Notes: a model not told the origin generated them from the sequence alone. Shown: positions 26,801 through 35,285, numbered from the stretch's first letter. The stretch is 64,000 nucleotides of DNA from Alligator mississippiensis (GCF_030867095.1 NC_081835.1:41957892-42021891), one strand, 5' to 3'. Made by a program: numbers and translations.

Positions 26801-28888
26801 TTGGGATATCCTGCTTTGGTCTAAATTCCAACAGATTCAGGGTGACCACAACAATGTCACTTCCCTACTATGAGGCATTTTGTAGCCATGAAGTGGGTAC
26901 CTGATTACCAATTTGAGATTATGGCTACATGAATGGAACAGGGAACCCCCAAGGTTAGGGGGCACCTACTGACAAATGAACAGCTGCCTTGGAAGAAGAT
27001 ACTTCAGACTGATACTGGGATAAAATTTCCCATGTTAGGGTAGATTTAGCTGAAGTTGTCATATGCTTGCAACCACTACCACCTCAACTTTTCACCCCTC
27101 AAGACGATTGGGATTTTCCTGAAATATCCTGCTCCAATATCCATGTTTTGGGGAGTTTTAGAAGAGCTAATGTGAGCTCTACAAGAGAACAGTCAACCCT
27201 CATTTCAGAAACCGCTCTCAGGGCATATTAAAAATTGTGTAGTTATTGACGGAAAACAATTAACTTCTTCAAATACAACAAGACACTGTTCCCCACACCC
27301 TCTTCTAAAAATAGGAGAAAAACAAACAGCCATTTATTTGATTAGAGAAAGAGACCATCATCCTTGCATCTTCATCTTCCTGACACCTAACCGGGGCATG
27401 AAAAAGTGAGCCCCATGGCATGCATACCTGCATATAGGAAGACTCTCTCTCACTAACACAAATGCATTGATAAATCAATTCCAGCAGAAGCACAATACAA
27501 ACAAGCACGTTTCTTCTTTCATCTATGGGTGCAGGCACATCACACTATTACTAAAGAGTGCCAGCAATTCACTTCAGATCTTACTCCATGTTAAGTTTAC
27601 TCTGCAGTAAGGAGCAGACACTCAGCTTTCCCTAGCTGACTGCCTGCAGAATGTACCATTACAATGTCTAACCACTGGTGGAAGGAAGCCAGTTTGCCCT
27701 GAGCAAACAACTCTGAGTTGAAATGGACCAGGGGAGTGAACCAACACAAACATGCACATATTCAGTTGGTAACTTTCTTCACTAATGAAGTTAGTGCTTG
27801 TATCCAGGGTAAAGTTATCAAATGTGTTCCAAGTGACACAACAGAGCTTTGCATTGTCTATTCCACTCTTATTATATAGTAAGTCAATTTACTGTACAGG
27901 ATTCCCTATGCTTTCCAGTGTGAAAGTGCAGCAACATAACTGGACCTTCCTCCTAATAGTCTTGCCTCCCACTACTTCAATTACAAACCAGTCTTGTTCC
28001 ACCTGCCCCCTGCCGTCCAATCCTTGGCTCCCTCATAGGCTTGTAGATGTGCCTTAGCCCCAACTTGCAGCTAATACAAGATTCAAGATCTCCCAACATA
28101 CAGCTATGCCAATGCATCTCAATACCAACCCACAGAACTTCCTGCTATTTTAGTACTGGATCTCTCCTAAGCAGGAAAAGCCTGAGTTTCAGAAGCCTGG
28201 AATAGGCTGATTTCCAACTAACTCTGTCAACCCATCAACCAACCCCCTCAAAAAAGCAAGAAGGATCAGCCAGTCAAAAGGTACATGTTTTATGTCTTTT
28301 TCACCCTCATTCCCCTAAACCATAACTCTGGTAAACAACAGGAGTGGAGAGGGAGAGACTGACATGCAGAAAGACAGCGGATTATCTCACTAATAAGCAG
28401 TACACACCTCTCAAAAGAATAACCCTGGAAATGCAGTTTTCCAGCTTCCCCAGAGATACTGACATCATCAAAACAATGATGGCTGGCTTTTGCATAGCTT
28501 TTTTTCATCCAAAGATCTCAGAGTTTCATAATTTCCAATGCATTTATTTTCAAGACAGACCTGGGGTGATATTCTCCTGTTTACAGAAGTTAAACTGAGC
28601 CACAGAAACTGTGGAACTTGCTCCAGGGCTGGGGCAGAGATGGAAACTGAACCCAAGTCTCACCAGGCTTTTGTGCAATCCTAGTCACTGGATAATCCCT
28701 CCTCTCAGGGAAGAAAGAAGTCAACTCAGCAGTTTCATGAAATGCATGTTTCCCCCCCACTAACTGTCCCACTTTCCCATTTCTACTTACCATACATAGT
28801 GGAATGTGTGTCCACAGTGGATAGCTGCCACATCCCTCTCATTATCAAAGAAATCCGAGCATATAGTACAATGGGCACGGATAGGCAT
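1371..28888 (-). CDS. TRAIP: TRAIP, RING-type E3 ubiquitin ligase (14 of about 15 coding exons; 3' end off window)
   Basis: Known role: nuclear E3 ubiquitin ligase that ubiquitinates the replicative helicase (CMG) at converged or blocked forks, acting in interstrand-crosslink repair and mitotic replisome removal. Seen here: exons at 28791-28888, 25184-25241, 22207-22290, 16436-16475, 13886-14013, 9963-10057, 9150-9263, 8179-8266, 4741-4830, 4049-4137, 3008-3163, 2707-2755, 1970-2095 and 1371-1421, all complement. They join to 1,266 bp, or 422 codons, with every splice phase matching and no stop. Residues 7-49 form a RING with Cys7, Cys10, Cys25, His27, His30, Cys33, Cys46 and Cys49. Residues 80-290 are charged, coiled-coil-like sequence. 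Conserved blocks include SQRPEVEEMIRD, LQETL and DLDATFDV. The human protein is 469 residues, so about 40-50 C-terminal residues, including the PCNA-binding motif known from mammals, lie left of position 1. No damage is seen. Identity rests on remembered human TRAIP, which aligns almost gap-free across the RING and coiled coil. Confidence 0.97.
1970..2095 (-). CDS. TRAIP: TRAIP coding exon 13
   Basis: 126 bp, residues 364-405, both ends in phase 0. Acidic DDPDDDLL, then LLPAFIRNSVL, matching human AFPIFVRNAIL, then a Ser-rich segment. Acceptor GAACAG, donor ACC|GTGAGT. A hAT-derived fragment sits in the intron just upstream. Confidence 0.9.
2150..2396. mobile_element. Truncated hAT fragment, CAGGGGTGGGCAA family
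   Basis: The right part matches the end of the 11,130 copy: 'gatacaatcaactggtggg', then 'gggccatattttgccaacccctg'. The left end is missing or too diverged to place. It lies in TRAIP intron 12, next to exon 13. Confidence 0.65.
2707..2755 (-). CDS. TRAIP: TRAIP coding exon 12 (49-bp microexon)
   Basis: 49 bp, completing Gln347 and encoding residues 348-363 (PPMVNLAKKILKEAAE). It aligns loosely with the PKKICK region of human TRAIP. Acceptor CTTACAG, donor GAG|GTAAAG. Sequence conservation is weaker here; splice phase and sites support it. Confidence 0.85.
3008..3163 (-). CDS. TRAIP: TRAIP coding exon 11
   Basis: 156 bp, residues 296-346 plus split codons. It carries PAPVKLLKPKL and the conserved DEIDLDATFDVETP block, then a basic stretch (AKRLKLDKK) that could be a nuclear localisation signal. 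Acceptor GTTGTAG, donor CA|GTGAGT. Confidence 0.94.
4049..4137 (-). CDS. TRAIP: TRAIP coding exon 10
   Basis: 89 bp, residues 266-294 plus two bases of Ser295. It contains SLKKK, LQETL and RLVLE, all conserved with human TRAIP. Acceptor TCTGAAG, donor AG|GTTAGA. Confidence 0.94.
4311..4619 (+). mobile_element. CR1 LINE 3' fragment
   Basis: Encodes the C-terminal CR1 RT remnant (RTRNNGLKLQQGKLRLDIRK) and the 3' tail 'ggttggactagatgacctcctgaggtccc', ending in 'tctatgattctatga'. In TRAIP intron 9. Confidence 0.85.
4741..4830 (-). CDS. TRAIP: TRAIP coding exon 9: coiled coil
   Basis: 90 bp, residues 236-265, rich in Lys and Glu with leucines at heptad spacing, ending DKEIR (mammals DKEIM). Acceptor TCTGCAG, donor AGG|GTGAGA, both in phase 0. 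Confidence 0.92.
5716..6651. mobile_element. Non-autonomous hAT element, GGGGTGCACC family, 936 bp
   Basis: It starts TGGGGGTGCACCAATA and ends ATCGATGCACCTCTA, which are inverted ends, flanked by a perfect 8-bp duplication gaggctac (5,708-5,715 and 6,652-6,659). The interior is GC-rich with no transposase-like frame; the long open frames in it are compositional. Located in a TRAIP intron. The same family recurs at 25,544. Confidence 0.88.
7738..7922 (+). mobile_element. CR1 LINE 3' fragment
   Basis: Last 185 bp of a CR1, with 'gcagggggttggactagatg' and 'gaggtcccttccaac' followed by 'tctatgattctg'. Closely similar to the 4.3-kb copy; TRAIP intron 8. Confidence 0.85.
8179..8266 (-). CDS. TRAIP: TRAIP coding exon 8
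   Basis: 88 bp, residues 207-235, beginning EYENLKEAQK as in mammals (EYENLKEARK). Acceptor TTTCCAG, donor AAG|GTAAAA, ending in phase 0. Confidence 0.94.
9150..9263 (-). CDS. TRAIP: TRAIP coding exon 7
   Basis: 114 bp, residues 169-205 plus flanking split codons. It holds the most conserved central block, SQRPEVEEMIRD, then AVEQLAIYC. Acceptor GTTGCAG. The donor is AA|GTAGGT; the downstream G completes Lys206, which avoids an apparent in-frame TAG. Confidence 0.95.
9963..10057 (-). CDS. TRAIP: TRAIP coding exon 6: coiled coil
   Basis: 95 bp, residues 137-167 plus two bases (Arg168 is split). It begins KQMKYLEKQ and is strongly charged, as expected for coiled coil. Acceptor GTCTCAG, donor AG|GTTAGA. 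Confidence 0.94.
10395..10423 (+). repeat. C14-T15 homopolymer tract
   Basis: Fourteen C followed by fifteen T in TRAIP intron 5. On the transcribed minus strand it reads A15-G14. Confidence 0.95.
11130..12148. mobile_element. Non-autonomous hAT element, CAGGGGTGGGCAA family, 1,019 bp
   Basis: Ends CAGGGTGGGCAATTATTT and TGTTGCCCACTCCTG, flanked by gtttagcc (11,122) and gtttagct (12,149), a 7/8 target duplication. GC-rich interior, TRAIP intron 5. Confidence 0.87.
13886..14013 (-). CDS. TRAIP: TRAIP coding exon 5: coiled coil
   Basis: 128 bp, completing codon 94 and encoding residues 95-136, with the conserved LLRETLDVRNATIKSLQ and EMLCSTLK blocks. Acceptor CTTTCAG, donor AAG|GTACAT, phase 0 at the end. 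Confidence 0.95.
15498..15520 (+). repeat. Homopolymer run of 23 G
   Basis: An uninterrupted G run in TRAIP intron 4; the transcript would carry 23 C. Length is unreliable in any assembly. Confidence 0.95.
16436..16475 (-). CDS. TRAIP: TRAIP coding exon 4 (40-bp microexon)
   Basis: Only 40 bp: residues 81-93 (NELDKVKAQLSMK) plus one base. It corresponds to NELDNVRAQLSQK in human TRAIP. Acceptor TTACAG, donor G|GTGAGT. ORF callers miss it because of its length; phase continuity with exons 3 and 5 supports it. Confidence 0.93.
16860..17720. repeat. Possible interspersed repeat in TRAIP intron 3
   Basis: An AT-rich left part is followed by a pyrimidine-rich 'cactcccaac' stretch (17,190-17,450) of loosely repeated 'cccaacccctgctggtcccc' words. 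It ends in 'aaacctggatccttgataat', reminiscent of the 21.86-kb edge of the repeat at 20,690. No target duplication found. Confidence 0.35.
17970..19165. mobile_element. Non-autonomous hAT element, CAGGGGTGGGCAA family, 1,196 bp
   Basis: Near-perfect inverted ends CAGGGGTGGGCAAAAT and ATTGCCCACCCCTG, with an exact 8-bp target duplication atctaaaa at 17,962-17,969 and 19,166-19,173. It lies in the opposite orientation to the 11,130, 23,502 and 58,191 copies. The interior is very GC-rich and has no transposase. Confidence 0.92.
19668..19945. mobile_element. Probable fragment of a 'TAGGGTGACCATATGTC' DNA transposon
   Basis: It starts TAGGGTGACCATATGTCAC and continues with 'aggacagtcccagat' words, typical of one end of a common reptile DNA transposon. 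The opposite end and target duplication were not found. Confidence 0.45.
20690..21865. repeat. GC-rich interspersed repeat of unknown class in TRAIP intron 3
   Basis: AT-rich edges ('aaattttccacgacacagatgg' region at 20,710; 'cacggattttgggggttttatc' region at 21,803 to 'aggatccctgttgatgg' at 21,868) enclose a 1-kb GC-rich core with no coding signal. It resembles a DNA-transposon derivative in layout, but I could not place inverted ends or a target duplication. Open frames here (up to 225 codons) are compositional. Confidence 0.4.
22207..22290 (-). CDS. TRAIP: TRAIP coding exon 3
   Basis: 84 bp, residues 53-80, both ends in phase 0. It encodes the KRHIISKLFFD block, which matches mammalian KRTIINKLFFD directly after the RING, followed by an acidic stretch. 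Acceptor CTATCTAG, donor CAG|GTATTC. Confidence 0.94.
23502..24979. mobile_element. Non-autonomous hAT element with internal minisatellite, 1,478 bp
   Basis: Ends CAGGGGTGGGCAATTATTT and TTTTGCCCACCCCTT, flanked by gtccgtgg and gtctatgg (6/8). The interior has a TG/CG tract at 23,829-23,879, a G/T-rich stretch and then diverged modules of roughly 70-120 bp built round 'gtggggcttccagcactcc'. It is closely related to the 58,191 copy. Confidence 0.85.
23829..23879 (+). repeat. (GT)n-(GC)n alternating tract
   Basis: About 28 bp of GT repeats pass directly into about 16 bp of GC alternation and then a G run, inside the hAT element at 23,502. It is a classic Z-DNA-prone composition. Confidence 0.95.
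25184..25241 (-). CDS. TRAIP: TRAIP coding exon 2: second half of the RING
   Basis: 58 bp, residues 33-52. It carries the QWFDTAP helix and the CPQC zinc ligands that close the RING, then RIQ. The acceptor is TTCCTCAG and the donor is CAG|GTAAAT, ending in phase 0. Intron 1 is about 3.5 kb and contains a hAT element and a CR1 tail. Confidence 0.95.
25544..26523. mobile_element. Non-autonomous hAT element, GGGGTGCACC family, 980 bp
   Basis: Inverted ends TACAGGTGTACCAATAC and ATTGGTACACCCCTA, flanked by atggacag (25,536) and atagacag (26,524), 7/8. GC-rich interior; TRAIP intron 1. Sister copy at 5,716. Confidence 0.86.
26566..26675 (-). mobile_element. CR1 LINE 3'-terminal fragment
   Basis: Read on the minus strand it has the CR1 3' end signature (on the plus strand 'gggctggaagggacctcatg' then 'atcatcaggtccag'). 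About 110 bp, TRAIP intron 1. Confidence 0.7.
26690..28790. other. TRAIP intron 1 (right part), nothing recognised
   Basis: Moderately AT-rich unique-looking sequence without coding motifs or evident repeats. Confidence 0.5.
28791..28888 (-). CDS. TRAIP: TRAIP coding exon 1: start codon and first half of the RING
   Basis: 98 bp encoding residues 1-32 plus two bases of codon 33. It begins ATG-Pro-Ile-Arg, as in other vertebrate TRAIP proteins, and contains the CTIC and HCGHTFH zinc ligands. The donor is G|GTAAGT. The next exon supplies the T that completes Cys33. A splice-acceptor-like TCTCAG 65-70 bp upstream suggests that the 5'UTR is split. Confidence 0.96.
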
Positions 28889-29424
28889 CCTCTATGGTGG
28901 CAGTATCCAGGCGGCCCTTGTAACACAATCAAGGAAGTAACTCTTCTTGGCTTCTGCTGAGAGACAAACAAGCCTCAGGGAGTCTGACCCCAAAATGGAC
29001 ACTCATCATAGCATGCTAAGTGCATCTGATCAGTCACTGGGATAACTCATAACCATGGTCTTATAGAGCCTCTGCCTGGAAGCCAAGTCCCGCCTGTGCA
29101 TGTATCAAGCACTTCGGTTAACTCAGCGGGCGGCTTCACGGGGTCACAGAGCTCTTCCTTCGCAGGCCCTGCCTCCCCTTGCCGTAAGGAGCTGGACACC
29201 GAGCTGCTATCTCCATCTTACACCGCGCACGGAAGAGGCCAGGGCGAGGCCGGGGTCCCCAGTGCCCAAGCCACGCGGCCTTCCTCATCCTGGTGGCACG
29301 GCCGTCGGCGCCGGTCGGGGCCCGGCTGAGCCGAGCGCAGCGCGCCCCGCCAGGACACGGACCGTCTCGGCCCCCGCCCGGGCAGCCACGAGCGGGCGGG
29401 GGACGCCTCCAGGCGGGCTCTCAC

Positions 29425-29520
29425 CTGCGCCGGGGGCGCTGGGCTGAGGGGCAGGACCTACCCAGGCCTAGCCGCGCCGCCTTGCTCGTTTCAAATTTGG
29501 TTCCTTCCGACGCACTTCCG
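29425..29520 (-). other. TRAIP: Probable TRAIP 5'UTR exon
   Basis: The minus strand has an excellent donor, GCGCAG|GTGAGAG, with the exon ending at 29,425 inside the CpG island. A matching acceptor, TGTCTCTCAG|CAG, lies at 28,956, 68 bp before the ATG. Splicing them would remove about 470 bp and give a split leader. The right edge (start site) is a guess. Confidence 0.45.
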
Positions 29521-29750
29521 GTCTGGGCCGGAAGTGAGAGGGGCGGGGCCGCTCGCCGCCTCGCTCGAGGAGGGGGCGGGGTTTGCGCCTTAGGATGGGG
29601 CGTCTTGGGGGCGTGGCGCGGCTCAGCAGGGGCGGCGCGGGGCGTGCTAGGGCCGGCTGGAGCCCGGCCCGAAGGAGCGGCGCGTTGGCTGAGCGCTTGC
29701 CGAGGGGCGCGGCCCGGCCCGGCAGCAGAACAGCAGCCGGAGCCTCATCC

Positions 29751-29913
29751 TGGGGTGGCCTCATAGAGGACAGTCCAGTTTTCTGCTACTCCGTCCTGTC
29801 TTGAGAGGAAACCCGACGCCTTTATGTCCTCTCTCTTTCTCTTCAAGAGAGAAAAGGCGTCGGGTTTTGTATTGAGAGAGGACAACCGGACCGTCCTCTG
29901 TGGTGGCCACCCT
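29751..29913. mobile_element. Palindromic hAT-like MITE, 163 bp, in the TRAIP CpG island
   Basis: The two halves are inverted copies: the left begins GGGGTGGCCTCATAGAGGAC and the right half, reversed, begins AGGGTGGCCACCACAGAGGA. Both share AAACCCGACGCCTT near the centre. Flanks are a 9-bp imperfect repeat (gcctcatcc at 29,742, gcctcagcc at 29,914), in line with hAT 8-bp target duplications. No coding capacity. Confidence 0.75.
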
Positions 29914-30666
29914 GCCTCAGCCCCGCCGCGAGCGCGAGCCGGGCACGGGCACGGGCTGCGGCGGCGGGGTCAGGCCCGGGACCCGGGGGGAAGGACGGGC
30001 CGGGACGTGTAGGGCTGGCGCGCGTGCGCAGTGCGGGAGGCTGCGGGCACATTTGGGCCCCGAACTCAGCACGTGCAGCAAAGCAGGGAAGGTTGGCAGA
30101 GCGGAGCGAGGGGAGGTCAGGACCCAGCCGGGACAGTGCATGCAAGGGGCAGGGCAGCGCTGCAAATGCAAGGTGTCCTGTGACTTGGGCCTTCCCAGGT
30201 CTGAGACCCTGTGGCACGGTGCAGTCCTGCCACTTCTCAGGAAGGCCCAGCAATTAATGACTTCATTGGGCCCATTCCCAGTTTTTCTGTTTGGGAAGAA
30301 ACCTTTTCACATGGGGGGTGTCCTTGTGAGCCTGCTCACTGGGCCCTAGCAGTGCTATGATCTGTGCTGCTGCCTTTTAAGTCACAGTAAACAATGTCCG
30401 TACGTCACATTTTAGCAGGAGCAGCTGACCACTCCAGGACTGTGGATGGGACTTGAGTTCCTCTGCAGGAACTACTCCCAGTATGCAAACAGCCATCTCT
30501 GTGGTGGAACACAGCTGCTGTTGAATAACACAGAGCAAAGGGTATACCAGTTTGACACTGGGAAAGTTGCTATACCCAGTCAAAAGTCTAGGGGGAAATG
30601 AGAAGACAGCTCCTTAACAGGAAACTGGCCAGAACAGTGCTTCAGCCTGTGAAGAATACCATAGGG

Positions 30667-31134
30667 CAGTGGTTCTCAACCTTTTCAGGGTCAAGGCACC
30701 CCACCAACACTTTTTGAATGAGACAGCACCTCTGGCTGAGACACCCTGCTGGTGTTGCCTCAGCTTAACCAAGTGCTACCAGGAAGGGGCATGCAACTGA
30801 TGAAACTGCCCTGTGCTGCAAAGCCAGCCTGGGACGAGCTGTCACGTGCAGGTGCTCCCCCTGCATTAGGACTTCCTAATCAGCCTGAATCTTAATGGGG
30901 TGCTGCTTTTTCCGGTCTGGTGCCCCCCGTGCTCTCCCTGGAAACTGAAGGAGATGGTTCTACCCACACCTGTTTCTGGGTGGAGCATTGGAGGGATGGA
31001 CCAGAAAGAGCTGCACTGCATGAGGTGGCTTTGCTGCCTGCTTTAGGCTGATCAGTGAGTCCTAATGCAGGGGGAATGCACAGGGCAGATTTACCTGGCC
31101 GCTGCCTCTGCAGCATCCCAATTAGGAACCACTG
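30667..31134. mobile_element. Non-autonomous hAT element, CAGTGGTTCTCAACC type, 468 bp
   Basis: Begins CAGTGGTTCTCAACCTTTT, a widespread vertebrate hAT end, and finishes AGGAACCACTG. Exact 8-bp target duplication ccataggg at 30,659 and 31,135. Lies between TRAIP and CAMKV. Confidence 0.92.
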
Positions 31135-32333
31135 CCATAGGGTTTTTAATGTCTACATACGATCTGGAATTTAGATTAATATTTTTAAATGATCAGACTG
31201 CCCACATTTGGGCATTGTAGTTTGGTATAGATTTAGGGAGAACAGGGCCCACAGCTGGTCCACCACCATTATTTCCTGCAGCACAGGGACTTTCTTGGAG
31301 GCTGTTGATCCACCTTCCAGCCTGGCTCAAGTCTGCTTAGTGAGATGATGTAGATGATAACCAGGCTTTGATGGCTGCTAGTCATGAATGCACCCATACC
31401 TTATCCCAGGATCAGTGTTTGTGTTGCATGCTGTGTGCACTTCATGGCCTTTGAAGAGCACATGTGCTAATGGACATGTTCACAGGCACATACATACAGT
31501 GGTTTTAGCAACTTTAGTGGGTCTCCAAGGGGAGCATTTTTTGAGGTTTGCACAGAGGAGGCTAGGGCAGTGGTGTTGGAAGAGCTTTGGAGAAGTGCTG
31601 TTTCTGGTCCATATTTCCTCTGCCACTGGAGAGTCAAGAAGTCTGGACATGCTCTATGACTGGTTGTGGCTGCTGTGGCAGAATATCACTTTTCTGAGTC
31701 TTCCAAATATGACCCATGTGCATCTCATGCAGTGCTGTCCCCATGAACCTCTCAACCGATGGTTCCTCACCTGTGGCTGGAGCATATAGCTATAGTTGTC
31801 AGGAACCACTATCTCCTCTGAAGTTAGATCTCAATAAACCGTCCTGCCTATTTGCAGAAATGTCTCCATGAAGTATTATAGAGACCAGAGCAAGAGATTC
31901 TAGGAAACATCAGAGAAGTGGCTCATTGCAGGCTGACTGACAATTCTTTTTCAACCCATTTCCTTGCTGCTCTTACTTCTTGAAAGTCTCTGTGCCCCAC
32001 TAAATGAGATCAGGGTGCTAAGTAATGCTGCTTCTTGTCTGCAAAGCAAGCAGAGTAGATGACATCCCAACCTTCATAGCCCTCCTTTTTCTCCTTAGTA
32101 CCACATCTGGGGTTGCAGGAAAACTGTTGGGCAAATTTCTACCATGCCAGAGATGCTAGTACTCTGCAGCTTACCCTAGCAAGGTTATCAAGTTTCCCAT
32201 GGAGCTGGCTGCATGCAGATTTACAAGATTAGGGTACAGGCCCTGAGAAGGATCTCTGTCTAACTCTTCTAGTGGGAGAGAGAGACAAACCACCCTGGGT
32301 TTGCTCCACAGACAGCAGGGTTAGATAGAATCT

Positions 32334-32427
32334 ATCACTGAGGCCTGAAGATATACTGGGGCCTAGAGCCAGATAAATCTATCTGATAGGCCCCAGTATA
32401 TCTTCTGTATCTCCAGGCCTCAGTGAT
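32334..32427. repeat. Near-perfect inverted repeat (hairpin) between TRAIP and CAMKV
   Basis: The left arm 32,334-32,364 is the reverse complement of 32,388-32,427, apart from a 9-base insertion (ctgtatctc) in the right arm. A 23-base spacer separates them. The folded strand would have a stem of about 31 bp. Confidence 0.85.
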
Positions 32428-33849
32428 TAAACCACTCTCAGCTGCAGCTTCTACTTACTCTTGTGGCTAGAAGGATTGAGGGGTAGGGTATTGTTTTTCT
32501 ATTTTTTTTTCCCCAGATCAGCTCTGAGGAACAAAGGCATATACTGTGTAGAGGGGGTGGAATCTGTCTCTGGCACCAGCCTGATGGCTGAATTAGCCCC
32601 TAGAAGGGTAAAGCTCAGGAGTGAGTTGGACAGAGACAGCATAGGCCTGGCTGGTGCTTTCTCAGTTTGTCCTCAGAAGGGTCTTTATTTGCCAGAGGTA
32701 CAGTGCAGCGATCACACAGGAGCTCCCGGGTGGTCGTGGTTGAAATTAAACAGTTTCATAGACGGAACTCAACCCTACAAACATGCATCTGCAAATCAAG
32801 GAAGGGGAAAGGAAAGCTGGATAGTGGGACCATGAGCCAGAAGCCTAGAGGCTGGGAGGGCCCTGAGGCAGGTAGTTGCAGAGAATGCCCCATAAATGGC
32901 AGGTCAACCCCATGGCCCATCACAGCAGGACCAGGGCTTCCTTCCTGTGTTTAGTCTAGGGCCATGGTAAGGGAGCACAGAGTGGATGGGCCATACCTGG
33001 CCACGGGCATGTAGTGGAGGGCTGTCATTGAGTGGGCCAGGCTGAGTGGAGGTCACAGGACTCTGAGCAAGGCTGCTGTTTCTTTTCTTTCCTACCTGCA
33101 AAGAACTGATGGCCAACTCTGCAGCAGTCTGCACCTAGGAACAGGAAGGGAAGCTCCTATAAGTCCTAAACGTATTAGAACTCCTTAAACTTAAGTGGGG
33201 AAGTACGCTTAGCCTACACATAGAGCCTCCCATAGCTGTGACCATGTGAAGTGCAGTGCTGCTAATCAGCAAGTCCAGTGGCTTATTTGCTAAACCCCTG
33301 GTACAGGCTACACCTTTGCTCAGAGGAAGGGTAGATTCTGAGCAAGCTCCTTACTATACATTCTTCCAGAATATATGTTTTCTGGAATACTCGAGTCCTT
33401 AAGAGATTTCAGACTGGATAGTCTGGAATTTCTACATAGTGATGGCAAGCCAGAACACATTGTCAAATGTATGGCGTGAGCTAGGACCTTTGTATGCTGG
33501 ATGATCGGGATGTCTTGCAAACAGCTTTCCTTCAGGGTGATCTACAGCTTTCACAAGCACAAACTGCTTAGGACATTAGATTGATAAACCCTGTCAATGA
33601 GAAATTACTCAGTAGTCAAGCACAAGGGAGACCCAGCAGCTCAAACTGATAGACAAATCCGAAACAAACTCAGAATGTGCCTGATCAGGCAGTTCCAGTT
33701 ATGTATTCCAGGCACTAGAGTCCAGGCCAGACCATATGGCCCCTGAGAGGACTGAAAACCTCCTCATACTGAACTCTGTTCAGCAAATTGCTGGCTCACA
33801 TTGGGGGCAGAGGGAATACAATTGCACAGGAGGTCACATTTTGATAGGT

Positions 33850-34060
33850 GAGCATGATACACGTATGTGTGCACGGGCACACATGCAATGGTATTATATA
33901 AACATATGCACATACACACATAGACATACACTATAAATACATACGCATCCCAGGCGGTATATAAACACATGTGCACCACAGGCACACATAGTGTGTACCA
34001 TATAAATCTCACGCAGGCAAAGACATGAGCAGACACATGCTCTGTCTCACAGACACATAC
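33850..34060 (+). repeat. Degenerate 'acacata' simple-sequence region
   Basis: Cryptically simple DNA rich in 'cacatac' and 'acacac' words, with no fixed unit. A similar stretch surrounds the CA microsatellite at 35,220-35,620. Confidence 0.8.
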
Positions 34061-35283
34061 TGCTCAGTTTACAAAGACAAGCAGCATTAATCATGCATGC
34101 CTGTACTGTAAACTGCATGATCAGCCTGAAAAAGCAAAGTTGGCATTTTCAGAAGAAGGGCATAACAGCGCTCTGCCAGTGAACGCTGGAGGGAACCTGC
34201 TCCCTCCTGACCAACAGATGGCTCCAGGGCTCCCAGGTTGCTCTACAACTACACTTATGGGGACCAGGCTCAGTAGCCAACTCTCAGCAGGAACAAATAT
34301 TTTGGCTGCCTGCTTTTGGGGTTGGTGACAGCCCACAGCTAGACAGCAAATTTCTTGAGGGGGCAGCTCCCAGTGTATTGGCAATCACACAAACATTCTT
34401 AGCAAGCCCCTTCCTCCTTCGTAGCTGCCCCACTGCGGGCTGCAGTGCACAGACACAGCCCTTCTAGGTGCTGAACCAGGAGTAGTCCATGCTACCTCCA
34501 TGTTCCTGGCAGGATGGGCCATTGTCCTCTGTTACAAGTCTGAGGCAAGAGTGAGATCAGAGGGGTCACTGAATTGAGGTTACTGTAAACAAGGGCAGAG
34601 TATGGCTTCGTATCTGCATGGGCTTTAAGTTCCAGCAAAGCCCAGAATCAGTGTGGCAGAATGTAAGACTGGTACATTTCTCCCCTAAGTAGACTCAGCG
34701 TTTTTCTGGAACCTGCTCTGAGAAGTCTGCACAGGGCACACCCCAAAGACCACCAGGCATGGTGGTGTGGTGCAGTCTACTCTTCTCTGAGCCTAGTCTC
34801 TGACCACATGATGTGAAGCAGAAACTTAGCACTCAGGCAAGGTGCCACCCATACAACAGGGGCAAGTTCCCACTTCTAGGGCCATAAATGCTGCTCATTC
34901 CATGTCAGCACTGTGGTTGGATCCCCAAAGTGCTAAGCAAACTCAAGGGGATCTTGCTGGTATGAGGGACATAGGGGGCACCCTGCTGATAGCAGCTGTG
35001 AGGGGAGCAGTGTAAACAAAGTGTCCCTCCCCTAAATTACCTGAATGCTGAAACCTTGCACCCCTCTCCTTCCTTTAACCCAAGCCCATCAGCCAGCTCA
35101 GTTCAGCTGACATTCTTCTCCAGCCTGATACTTAAAGTTATTTAAGGAGGCTTCAGATCCCATTTTTTCTCAAGTCCCAAGAGCATGCACCAATGCATGC
35201 ACACTGGTTTACAAATGGATAGAGGTATATATGTGAAAATGTGCACACAAACTTACATGCACACGCACACACAAACCAGTCTC

Positions 35284-35285
<2 letters not shown>

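Larger units (their letters stand above)
29090..30120 (-). promoter_or_regulatory. TRAIP: CpG-island promoter of TRAIP
   Basis: CpG-dense, GC-rich DNA directly upstream of the TRAIP start exon, unlike the AT-richer sequence around it. It holds two facing ETS-type sites (ACTTCCGG at 29,514-29,521 and CCGGAAGT at 29,528-29,535) and GGGCGGGG Sp/KLF boxes at 29,541 and near 29,573. A TTTGAA motif on the minus strand at 29,490-29,495 fits a cell-cycle CHR element. Transcription probably starts near 29.45-29.53 kb going left. A palindromic MITE interrupts the island at 29,751-29,913. Confidence 0.75.

Noticed and set aside
29293..29766. 157-codon Arg/Ala/Gly-rich frame
   Set aside because: CpG-island composition lengthens random frames. 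It crosses the TRAIP promoter and the edge of a MITE.
31388..31789. 133-codon plus-strand frame as a gene between TRAIP and CAMKV
   Set aside because: No recognisable domain, no splice support and no known gene at this place in the conserved synteny.
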